From Clostridia bacterium (GTDB taxonomy: Bacteria; Bacillota; Clostridia; Christensenellales; UBA3700): a stretch of 64,000 nucleotides of DNA. A program made the position numbers and the translations under genes. Positions 21,410 through 28,976 of the stretch are shown here, piece after piece (the stretch's first letter is position 1; each line of letters begins with the position of its first letter). The DNA lies in NCBI GenBank assembly GCA_029068165.1, contig JAIEDA010000011.1:126058-190057 (forward strand), read 5' to 3'. The notes under the pieces were generated by a model. The model made no database searches. It was not told the origin of the DNA and saw only the letters and a program-made list of their open reading frames with translations.

Positions 21410-21716
21410 GATTATGCTAATAATCGTAATTTTCCGTGTTTTAGTTAATAAATTTTTAATTGCTTTTTCTCTTTTGCGGCTTGTATTTGCCTTAATTCCC
21501 CATTTACAAGACGCATCTATTAACTCTTAGCACGTGTGGGTATATTTTGACAGTTCCCTTGTGATAATTATACTATTACTATATATTATTTGCAAACGTT
21601 TACTCATATTTTTTCTAATTTTTTTGATTTTTTATGCAAAACTGAGCATTTTTCGACTAAAATGCTTTCGATTGGTGAATTTTAGATAAATATTTTCTAA
21701 TTTAGCTGTTTTCTAC

Positions 21717-21745
21717 ATAATAACACTAAATTTAGTGTATGTCAA
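21717..21745 (-). promoter_or_regulatory. sigma-A-type promoter for the divergent 894-aa gene with operator-like palindrome in spacer
   Basis: Minus strand TTGACA (21740-21745), 17-nt spacer TACACTAAATTTAGTGT, TATTAT (21717-21722). Confidence 0.7.
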
Positions 21746-21778
21746 GTAAAAACACGCAACTTAGTGTAAAATAACGTT

Positions 21779-21988
21779 ATGAGTACGTTAGGAGAGAATT
21801 TGAAAAATTTAAGAAAACTCAATAACATAAATCAAAAAGATTTTGCTACGAAAATAAACACTACTCAACAGCGAATTAGCGAATGGGAGTGCAATAAAAT
21901 CGAACCTTCTCTATATAACGTCATTAAAATTATAAACGTGCTGGGAACGACGTTTGAAGAACTAACTGAAGGCATCGAAGTAGATTAA
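21779..21988 (+). CDS. small XRE-family (HTH) regulator
   Basis: 69 aa, NLKNLRKLNNINQKDFATKINTTQQRISEWECNKIEPSLYNVIKIINVLGTTFEELTEG. Confidence 0.9.
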   Translation: MSTLGENLKNLRKLNNINQKDFATKINTTQQRISEWECNKIEPSLYNVIKIINVLGTTFEELTEGIEVD

Positions 21989-22031
21989 AAATTCATTGGT
22001 TTTCGTCGTAATTAATTTTTGAAAACTTTAT

Positions 22032-22089
22032 CGTTATCGGCAAAAACAATACATAAACGCTATTGATTTGCAAGGTTTTGCCGATAACG
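22032..22089. repeat. 14-bp perfect inverted repeat with 30-nt loop between convergent genes
   Basis: CGTTATCGGCAAAA (22032-22045) / TTTTGCCGATAACG (22076-22089). Confidence 0.8.
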
Positions 22090-22102
22090 GCAATCCGCAA
22101 TT

Positions 22103-22642
22103 TTAATAATTTTCAGCTTGAATCTCAAAGTAGCTCTTTGGGTGTTGACAAACTGGACAAACCTCGGGAGCTTTCGTGCCGACTACGATATGTCCGCAAT
22201 TTCTACATTCCCAAACTTTGACTTCGCTCTTTTCAAACACGGTAGCGGTTTCGACGTTCTTGAGCAAAGCGCGGTATCTCTCCTCGTGTCGCTTTTCGAT
22301 AGCGCCTACCTTACGGAATTTAGCGGCGAGATCCTTAAATCCTTCAGCCTCGGCAGTCTTGGCAAAATCTTCGTACATATCCGTCCACTCGGCGTTCTCC
22401 CCTGCCGCAGCGGTGGCAAGATTTTGAGCGGTGTCGCCTATGCCCTGCAATTCTTTGAACCAAATCTTAGCGTGCTCTTTCTCGTTGTCCGCAGTGCTTA
22501 AGAATATCTCGGCTATTTGCTCGTACCCTTCTTTTTTTGCAATCGAAGCAAAATAGGTGTACTTGTTTCTCGCCTGCGACTCGCCCGCAAATGCGGCTGC
22601 CAAATTCTTTTCAGTTTGTGTGCCTTTGTATTTGTTTTCCAT
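22103..22642 (-). CDS. rbr: rubrerythrin
   Basis: [38 protein letters not shown], rubredoxin CRNCGH...CPVC. Confidence 0.95.
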   Translation of the reverse strand: MENKYKGTQTEKNLAAAFAGESQARNKYTYFASIAKKEGYEQIAEIFLSTADNEKEHAKIWFKELQGIGDTAQNLATAAAGENAEWTDMYEDFAKTAEAEGFKDLAAKFRKVGAIEKRHEERYRALLKNVETATVFEKSEVKVWECRNCGHIVVGTKAPEVCPVCQHPKSYFEIQAENY

Positions 22643-22711
22643 AAATTTCTCCTGTTTTACAGTTGTTTTCGCTTTCGCGTATTTATTATATTATACCACT
22701 TATTAACCATT

Positions 22712-22740
22712 ATTATAAATCATTTTATACGGGGTGTCAA
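22712..22740 (-). promoter_or_regulatory. consensus sigma-A promoter of rubrerythrin
   Basis: Minus strand TTGACA (22735-22740), 17-nt spacer, TATAAT (22712-22717). Confidence 0.8.
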
Positions 22741-22787
22741 TATATGATTTAATTATTGTCAACTGTAGCAAGAGTCTATATTACACT

Positions 22788-23405
22788 TTAATTATTATCC
22801 TTATTTTGCAAACTCTTTTTGCACATTCCTATTTTACCGCAATGCGGACATTTTAAACGCCTTTTAGTAAATGAATGATAAGCAAAAACGTATTCTTTTG
22901 TTGACGGAGCGAATTTCTTACCGCAATACTTACACTCAAATGAGCCGATATTTATATCGTATATTATCGCGACCGTTAATCCGAAAACAAAAATAATAGC
23001 GCCATAAATAATAAGACTAATTCTCAACCATATAGCAATATCTAAAAAACTTGCAAGCGTTATACAAACAAGCAAAACGCTACACGATAAAATACAGCAT
23101 ATTGCCGAAAATAGAATTTTCTGCTTATTGTTTTTCTTTTGCAAAAGCAAATTCGTAATATTATCTTCAGCTTTATCTTTATACCGTTGATTGTCCAAAC
23201 GTTCTCCGCTTAACAGTTCATTAACCGAAATCTCAAAAATATCACATATTTTCAACAACAAACCCGTTTCGGGCAAACCGTTGCCATTCTCCCATTTTGA
23301 AATCGTTTTTTCACTTACGTATAATTTTTGAGCAAGACTTGCTTGCGTAAGATTTTTTGCCTTACGTTCCTGCGATATAAACAAACCGATTTTTTTATAG
23401 TCCAT
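22788..23405 (-). CDS. XRE-family regulator with C-terminal TM segments and zinc-ribbon-like end
   Basis: Likely start ATG 23405 (MDYKKIGLFISQERKAKNLTQASLAQKLYVSEKTISKWENGNGLPE); two TM-like stretches; CKYCGKKF...CPHCGKIG. Confidence 0.85.
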   Translation of the reverse strand: MDYKKIGLFISQERKAKNLTQASLAQKLYVSEKTISKWENGNGLPETGLLLKICDIFEISVNELLSGERLDNQRYKDKAEDNITNLLLQKKNNKQKILFSAICCILSCSVLLVCITLASFLDIAIWLRISLIIYGAIIFVFGLTVAIIYDINIGSFECKYCGKKFAPSTKEYVFAYHSFTKRRLKCPHCGKIGMCKKSLQNKDNN

Positions 23406-23590
23406 ATCAAACTCCTTTTGTTTTATTTTCAATTTAATTATATGACAAAATTAAGATTGAGAAAAGGTCTTTATCGTTAAAACAACTCTACAAATTTTCC
23501 GATTGCGATTTAACAACGTTTTTTGACGTTTTCTATTCGCAATATTGTTATAAAACAAAGAAAAAGTAATATTCAGCCTATGGGCAAAAA

Positions 23591-23614
23591 AAGAAGTCGA
23601 AAATTCGACTTCTA
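23591..23614 (-). terminator. intrinsic terminator downstream of DUF2461 gene
   Basis: AGAAGTCGA-AAAT-TCGACTTCT; minus strand followed by TTTTTTT. Confidence 0.75.
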
Positions 23615-23691
23615 ATTTTCGCAATCATAAAATATGAGTATGCGTGGTTTTTATGGAGTATCAGTCGTATCCTAATACGACTATAATTTAT

Positions 23692-24375
23692 TTAGCGTAT
23701 AGGCATTTTGAAATCGACTAAAGCCTTGTTGAGATAATCGTTAAACGGTTTCATAACCTTAAATATATCGACCGCCTTTTGCAAAAATTCCGTACTGTTG
23801 CAAACTTCTTCATCGGTCAAAAAGTATTCCAAGTACCACGATTTGAATTTTAAATATTCAGCTTGCGGATGTTCTTTGTCATAGCCGTTGGGAACGTTTT
23901 TCAATGCAGTCCCCTTTACCGTAAAGTATTTTTTAAATTCCGTAGCCGTTATTATCTCATTCAACTCGTCGGGGTGCGCAGCTATATAATCGCGCACCAT
24001 TGCCGTAGCGTTTGAAAACATATCCGCAAACAACCCTCCGCCCAGGAACGTTCCGCCGTTCGGCTTAATCATAATATAATACCCCACCGGAATAGGCAAT
24101 TTCCCTTTCGACGAAATATGCGCTCTAAACGACGGGTTGTACGGTGATTTATCGTGACTGAACCTCGTATCGCGCACGAGTTTGAACGTAAGCTCCTTGG
24201 GCGCGTTGCGCAACACGCTTTCGTCAAACGCGCCAATGCCGTAAATGAGTTCTTGAACAAGTTGTTCAAACTGCTCGGTAGCTTCTTTGTTTTCCTTTTT
24301 GTGTTCGTGATACCACTCTCTGGTATTGTTTGCGGCAAGCGCCGAAAGATAGTCCATTATTAATTGTGTGTTCAT
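23692..24375 (-). CDS. DUF2461 (TIGR02453-like) protein
   Basis: LAANNTREWYHEHKKENKEATEQFEQLVQELI...RDTRFSHDKSPYNPSFRAHIS...GGYYI-type motif (PVGYYIMIKPNGGTFLGGGLF). Confidence 0.85.
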   Translation of the reverse strand: MNTQLIMDYLSALAANNTREWYHEHKKENKEATEQFEQLVQELIYGIGAFDESVLRNAPKELTFKLVRDTRFSHDKSPYNPSFRAHISSKGKLPIPVGYYIMIKPNGGTFLGGGLFADMFSNATAMVRDYIAAHPDELNEIITATEFKKYFTVKGTALKNVPNGYDKEHPQAEYLKFKSWYLEYFLTDEEVCNSTEFLQKAVDIFKVMKPFNDYLNKALVDFKMPIR

Positions 24376-24433
24376 TCAACGTCTCCTTTTGATTTTGCGT
24401 TTTATAATCTAATTAAAAAAAGTATCTCCGTTT

Positions 24434-24988
24434 TTACTTTTGCGCTTTTACAAACGCATTGTACGCTCTTTCAAGTATAGCCGCGCATTCTTCGTTCGAA
24501 ATATTTGCGCCGCCTGTTGCGAGCATTGTTGCTACGCCGTGCGTAAAAACGATTAGCATAATATATACTTCCTTTACTTTCTCTTCCGTTAGCGACAGCT
24601 TTTCGGCAAGTTGTTTCGTCGCTTGCTTATCCCCCATCCACTCGTAAATGTCATTAAAACTATTCAATCCGCTCAGTTTTTGGAAGAACAGCAATTTGAA
24701 AAGATTGGTTTCGTACTTTGCAAAAGCAACGTTAGCTCTTGCCATACTTTCTAATATCCCGTCTTCTTTCACGCGCGAATAAATAAATTCGTTGTAGAAC
24801 TCCATTGCCGCGCCGTATACGTTCTCTTTTAAGGCTTCCATATTGTTAAAATAACTGTAAATAGGCTGAACGGAATAACCCATTCGCTTGGCAACGCTAC
24901 GGGCATTTACGCTCGCAAATCCGCTTTCTCTCGTCATTTGCAAAGCGATTTTTAATATCTCTTCTTTGCTAACCGTTTGTTTCGGCAT
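24434..24988 (-). CDS. TetR/AcrR-family regulator
   Basis: Start ATG 24988 (GAGG SD): MPKQTVSKEEILKIALQMTRESGFASVNARSVAKRMGYSVQPIYSYFNNMEAL. Confidence 0.88.
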   Translation of the reverse strand: MPKQTVSKEEILKIALQMTRESGFASVNARSVAKRMGYSVQPIYSYFNNMEALKENVYGAAMEFYNEFIYSRVKEDGILESMARANVAFAKYETNLFKLLFFQKLSGLNSFNDIYEWMGDKQATKQLAEKLSLTEEKVKEVYIMLIVFTHGVATMLATGGANISNEECAAILERAYNAFVKAQK

Positions 24989-24999
24989 AATAAACCTCA

Positions 25000-25033
25000 A
25001 TAATTACATACGTTATATAACGTATGTAATTAT
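25000..25033. promoter_or_regulatory. 34-bp perfect palindrome, putative TetR operator
   Basis: ATAATTACATACGTTATATAACGTATGTAATTAT, overlapping the -10 of the TetR promoter. Confidence 0.75.
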
Positions 25034-25057
25034 AAAACATATATCTATTAATGTCAA
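25029..25057 (-). promoter_or_regulatory. consensus sigma-A promoter of first TetR gene
   Basis: Minus strand TTGACA (25052-25057), 17-nt spacer, TATAAT (25029-25034). Confidence 0.8.
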
Positions 25058-25271
25058 GCGTATTATAGAGCGAATTAAAGAAAAAAGTTGGGAGAGAATG
25101 TAAAAAATTCTTACTTATAAATAATCCCGCACGCAATGAAATGTGTGTGGGTTACCTTTGGTTGAACGGAAAGCAATAAAAACGCACACCCAAATATACA
25201 AGGTAGACAGACTGGAATTTTACTGCGCAGTCGAATTGCCGCTGTCTGAATACGTCTTGTACGGCAAACAG

Positions 25272-25352
25272 TTAGCCGCAAGGACTTGACGGCTCGTCGC
25301 CGGCCTTGCATAATTTATACCCGCAGTCGGAGCATACAACATATGATGTCAT
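25272..25352 (-). CDS. 26-aa four-cysteine micropeptide (putative zinc-ribbon-like)
   Basis: MTSYVVCSDCGYKLCKAGDEPSSPCG; ATG overlaps the TGA of the upstream gene (ATGA). Confidence 0.45.
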   Translation of the reverse strand: MTSYVVCSDCGYKLCKAGDEPSSPCG

Positions 25353-25852
25353 AAGTTTTCCCTTGCTTGCGATTTTTTCTTGCTTGAAATTATTTTAACA
25401 ATTAAAAAAAGCATTATCACTATAAATGCAAGCAAAATGAAAATATCTAAAAAAATATGATATGTGTCTTTGATTAATGTTTCTTGTGATGCCGCTATTA
25501 TGTGGTGTGTATCGGCAAATGTTTTATTATAAGCGACTATACTTTCGCCGGTTTTGAAATAGGTAGTAAATTGAAATACTCCCCATAAAAATATAAATAT
25601 GGACAAAATATATTTTCCTATCTTATCTTTAAGAATAAAGAAAACTATGCCTACAATAAAAATTATATAAAATACAAAATCTATCGGTTCGTCTATAAAA
25701 GCAGATGTTACAATTTTTGTATTGCCGACTTTTAGCCCCGTTATGTTAAAAGTAAACCACAACAGCAAAAGTCCCAAAAAGACTAACGCTATGATTTTTA
25801 ATGCTTTTAATTTGCGGTTATCGTCAAAAATTTTTAACTTTTTCATTGTCAT
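25349..25852 (-). CDS. four-TM integral membrane protein
   Basis: 167 aa with about four hydrophobic segments; start overlaps TetR stop (ATGA). Confidence 0.7.
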   Translation of the reverse strand: MTMKKLKIFDDNRKLKALKIIALVFLGLLLLWFTFNITGLKVGNTKIVTSAFIDEPIDFVFYIIFIVGIVFFILKDKIGKYILSIFIFLWGVFQFTTYFKTGESIVAYNKTFADTHHIIAASQETLIKDTYHIFLDIFILLAFIVIMLFLIVKIISSKKKSQARENL

Positions 25853-26421
25853 AAGTCATTATCCTTTTTGATTACTTGCAGTAATCCGTTAAGAACATCC
25901 ATTAGCATTTTGCCTATTTCATTATCGTTAAGACTTACCGTTTTAGTTGCTATCATTGTTGCGACTCCGTGCGAAAACAGCCATAATCTAACGTATAAAT
26001 CGTTTGCTATCTTATCGTTCAAATCATAATCGTTTTTTATTAAAGATATAAGATACTCTTTGTTTTCGTCCAAATCGCTTTCCGCAATAGGCGTATCGCT
26101 CTGTCTTTCCGTCATAAAAAGTAACTTAAATAAATTCGGTTGCTCTCTTGCAAATCGAATATAATTCCAACCCGCTGCTTGATATTTTGATAGGTTAGGA
26201 ATTTCCGTGAGTAAATATTTGCCGTATTCTTTAATTGCCTCTTGCATAATTGCTTTGCGCAAATTGTCCATAGTATCAAAAACCCAATAAACTGGTTGTA
26301 TAGAACAATTTAATTGTTTTGCAATGGCTTTTGCCGTCACGCTGTCAATACCGTTAGTTTTTGTCATTTCATACGCTGTATTGACAATTAGTTCTTTGTG
26401 TATTTTTGTTTTCGGCGGCAT
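25849..26421 (-). CDS. TetR/AcrR-family regulator (paralog of 24434..24988)
   Basis: MPPKTKIHKELIVNTAYEMTKTNGIDSVTAKAIAKQLNCSIQPVYWVFDTMDNLRKAI; SD AAGGAG; shares NLFKLLF and HGVATMxAT with the neighbour. Confidence 0.88.
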   Translation of the reverse strand: MPPKTKIHKELIVNTAYEMTKTNGIDSVTAKAIAKQLNCSIQPVYWVFDTMDNLRKAIMQEAIKEYGKYLLTEIPNLSKYQAAGWNYIRFAREQPNLFKLLFMTERQSDTPIAESDLDENKEYLISLIKNDYDLNDKIANDLYVRLWLFSHGVATMIATKTVSLNDNEIGKMLMDVLNGLLQVIKKDNDL

Positions 26422-26431
26422 AACAAACTCC

Positions 26432-26467
26432 TTATATACTCGATATTATATATCATAGAGTATATAA
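26432..26467. promoter_or_regulatory. 36-bp imperfect palindrome, putative operator of second TetR
   Basis: Arms TTATATACTC (26432-26441) / GAGTATATAA (26458-26467). Confidence 0.65.
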
Positions 26468-26487
26468 TGATTCTATGCATTTGTCAA
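26459..26487 (-). promoter_or_regulatory. sigma-A promoter of second TetR operon
   Basis: Minus strand TTGACA (26482-26487), 17-nt spacer, TATACT (26459-26464). Confidence 0.75.
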
Positions 26488-26530
26488 GCGTTTTTTTGTG
26501 TTCGCTTGTGCTTACAATCTAAAACAAAAA

Positions 26531-26550
26531 GAAACCGCAAATGCGATTTC
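26531..26550 (-). terminator. intrinsic terminator of ssrA
   Basis: GAAATCGC-ATTT-GCGGTTTC on minus strand (one G-U), followed by TTTTTGTTTT. Confidence 0.7.
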
Positions 26551-26582
26551 TTTATCGGCGGGGTGTGCGTATACCCCTGTTA

Positions 26583-26926
26583 TGGTGGAGCGGAGGGGAG
26601 TTGAACCCCTGTCTGGACAAGCTTATACGACACTTTCTACACGCTTATTGAACATATATTAGTCCCTGGCGTCCTCTATTCACGGAGAGACGTTTCGGCA
26701 AGCCTTTGATATTGTCGGGCGTTAAAGGCGTGTGCGCTCGACCCTGTTCCACTGTTTGATGCCGTTTGCCGAGCCGTGGATTCTCGGGACGACAAGCTCC
26801 GCTTACGCAGCGAGAGCTACTTGTTGATTATTTTTTGCGTTTAAATTTAATTTTCCGTTTTTACGAAGTCGAGCCTTCGGCGTGCTTATGCCGTACCCAC
26901 TTCCCCATCGAATCCGGTACAGCCCC
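26583..26926 (-). ncRNA. ssrA: transfer-messenger RNA (tmRNA)
   Basis: Minus strand GGGGCTGTACCGGATTCGATGGGG ... tag frame ... GGGGTTCAACTCCCCTCCGCTCCACCA. Confidence 0.95.
26803..26838 (-). other. tmRNA tag-peptide reading frame AKNNQQVALAA*
   Basis: GCA AAA AAT AAT CAA CAA GTA GCT CTC GCT GCG TAA within ssrA. Confidence 0.85.
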
Positions 26927-26954
26927 ATATTCTATTTTTCAGGTAAGTTGTTTT

Positions 26955-26983
26955 AGTATAGCCTTTATCGTAAGTTTTGTCAA
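26955..26983 (-). promoter_or_regulatory. sigma-A promoter of ssrA
   Basis: Minus strand TTGACA (26978-26983), 17-nt spacer, TATACT (26955-26960). Confidence 0.8.
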
Positions 26984-27018
26984 CGACTTTTTTTGTATTC
27001 GTCGCAACCAAAATTTGT

Positions 27019-27082
27019 AAAACTCTACTTTAGTCCCAAACTATTTTACCAAATTTGTTTGACGTTTGCAAAGTAGAGTTTT
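27019..27082. repeat. 13-bp inverted repeat with 38-nt loop after the LRR gene
   Basis: AAAACTCTACTTT (27019-27031) / AAAGTAGAGTTTT (27070-27082). Confidence 0.75.
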
Positions 27083-27104
27083 TATTAGACTGTGATCTTA
27101 ACTA

Positions 27105-28832
27105 TTAATTGGACCCGGAAGGCGCTCTATTCCAATCTATACGACCGCTGTAGATACCGTCCGCCGAGAGCGCTTCCATAAAGTCGGATACCGCGCCCGC
27201 GCTTGCGCCTATGGAACGCAAAATCAATACGGTAAGCTTGTCGTCATCGTCGGAACTTTCTTCTTGCAAGTCAAAAGTATTCGTTTGCCACTCCCAACTG
27301 ATTGACTCGATACAAACGTCTCTCACGTTGCTGTTGAAGAAAACGTATTCGCCTAACAACGTTACGGTCTTGGGCAAACGTATCATATCAAACGCTACTC
27401 CCGCGAATGCGTAACCCTTTATTTCGGTAATGGAGTTGACAATACTGCCGTTTTCGTCGTAGAACATAAACGACGTCCTGTCCAAACTATTCTCTTCGGC
27501 GCCCGTGTTGAAAGAATTGCCGTCAAACGCGCCGTAATAAGCGTATACCGCAACGTTGTCAGGATCGCTGCTTACGAGCAAGCCGTGTTTATACCCTGTC
27601 GACGGAGAACTCGAACCGTTTACATTTTTGGAGAAAGTTTGCAAAGTCAGTATAGCGAAATTCTCGTTTTCGTTGTCTACGGTCAAAGCGTATCTTGAGT
27701 AGGAAATCGTATCGGGAGAATAGATAGCGAACGCTCCGTCGCCAATGGTTTCTACGTTCTTACCTATCTTAAACTCGTTGTTGTAAAGAAGTCTAGTGCA
27801 ACCCATAAACGCTTTCGACGGTATCTCTTTCATAGACTCGGGAAGTACTATAGAAGTGAGATACGTACAACCTTGGAAAACGCCCTCGCCCATCGTTTCC
27901 AACTTAGAACCGTCTTGGAACGAAACCGTAGTAAGCGTGGTAATACCTTTAAACGCTTCCTTTCCGATACTCGTCACGGTTGCCGGTACGGTGAACTGTC
28001 TAAAGTTGGTGGTCACTCCCGAGAACGCGCTGTCGCCTATGCTGACAAGACGCGGAAATTCGAGAGGATAATCGTTGCTTGATCTTAATTTGGTGTTTTG
28101 GAACGCGCTTGCGCCTATCGTAGCAAGTTCGCAGTCTTTTGCAACGGTAAGTTCAGTAAAAGCGGTAGCTCCGTAAAAAGCTTTATCGCCGAGCTCTTCC
28201 AAATCCTTATTGAAATATGCGCCTATAAGCGACCTACATTCTTCAAAAGCGCTTGCGCCGATTTTCAAAAGTCCGCTAGGCATATAGAAAATCTCTTCGT
28301 CAATCGCGTCGTCGCCTTCCGTCGAATAGTCTTCGCTGCTGTAAGCAAATATGAGATTGCTGCAAGCGTAGAAAGCGTTGTTGCCGATTTCGGTCACGGT
28401 ATTGGGAATAATTATTTGTCTTAACGCGACACAGCCGCTGAACGCGCTTGCTGAAATCTTCTTAAGATTTTTTGGCAATACGACTTTTTCCAAAGCGGTC
28501 ATATCTTTGAACGCTTCGTCGGCAAGAACAAATTCCGTATACGTCGAATTTATAGTAATAGACTTTATCGTAGAAGCCTTGTTGGTAAAAGCCTTTTCGC
28601 CAACACCCACTACCCTATTGCCTCTCAGCCTTTCGGGAATTACTATATCGGTATCGTCGCCGTCGTAAGCGGTAATAGTCGCTCTAGATCCGCTGAGCGT
28701 AAAATAGAAACCGTTAGCATACTCTTCCAAACGTCCTGTCGTGGCGATAAGACCTATCACCGTACCCAAAGACGCCAAAGCAAGTACGAAAACTGCAACT
28801 ACGACGATAATTTGTTTTGTCCTGTTGTTCAT
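27105..28832 (-). CDS. BspA-like leucine-rich-repeat (LRR_5) exported protein
   Basis: Start ATG 28832; N-terminal TM; repeats such as VVGVGEKAFTNKASTIKSITI, KKISASAFSGCVALRQIIIPNTVTEIGNNAFYACSNL. Confidence 0.88.
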   Translation of the reverse strand: MNNRTKQIIVVVAVFVLALASLGTVIGLIATTGRLEEYANGFYFTLSGSRATITAYDGDDTDIVIPERLRGNRVVGVGEKAFTNKASTIKSITINSTYTEFVLADEAFKDMTALEKVVLPKNLKKISASAFSGCVALRQIIIPNTVTEIGNNAFYACSNLIFAYSSEDYSTEGDDAIDEEIFYMPSGLLKIGASAFEECRSLIGAYFNKDLEELGDKAFYGATAFTELTVAKDCELATIGASAFQNTKLRSSNDYPLEFPRLVSIGDSAFSGVTTNFRQFTVPATVTSIGKEAFKGITTLTTVSFQDGSKLETMGEGVFQGCTYLTSIVLPESMKEIPSKAFMGCTRLLYNNEFKIGKNVETIGDGAFAIYSPDTISYSRYALTVDNENENFAILTLQTFSKNVNGSSSPSTGYKHGLLVSSDPDNVAVYAYYGAFDGNSFNTGAEENSLDRTSFMFYDENGSIVNSITEIKGYAFAGVAFDMIRLPKTVTLLGEYVFFNSNVRDVCIESISWEWQTNTFDLQEESSDDDDKLTVLILRSIGASAGAVSDFMEALSADGIYSGRIDWNRAPSGSN

Positions 28833-28976
28833 TATATACCTCATAAATCACGTTCTACTCTAGCAAAAAAGAGCCGCCCGAATATGATTATTCACTTCTA
28901 TTTTTTTATTATAACACACCCGAAAACAAAATACAATTATTTGCTTGAATTATATAATTTTATATATTATAGAAAA

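Noticed and set aside
25111-25311. 66-aa minus-strand ORF in the spacer after the 4-TM gene
   Set aside because: No RBS, arginine-rich out-of-frame reading; the ATGA-linked 26-aa ORF in the same region is better supported.
26766-27020. 84-aa plus-strand ORF
   Set aside because: Overlaps the tmRNA gene on the opposite strand.
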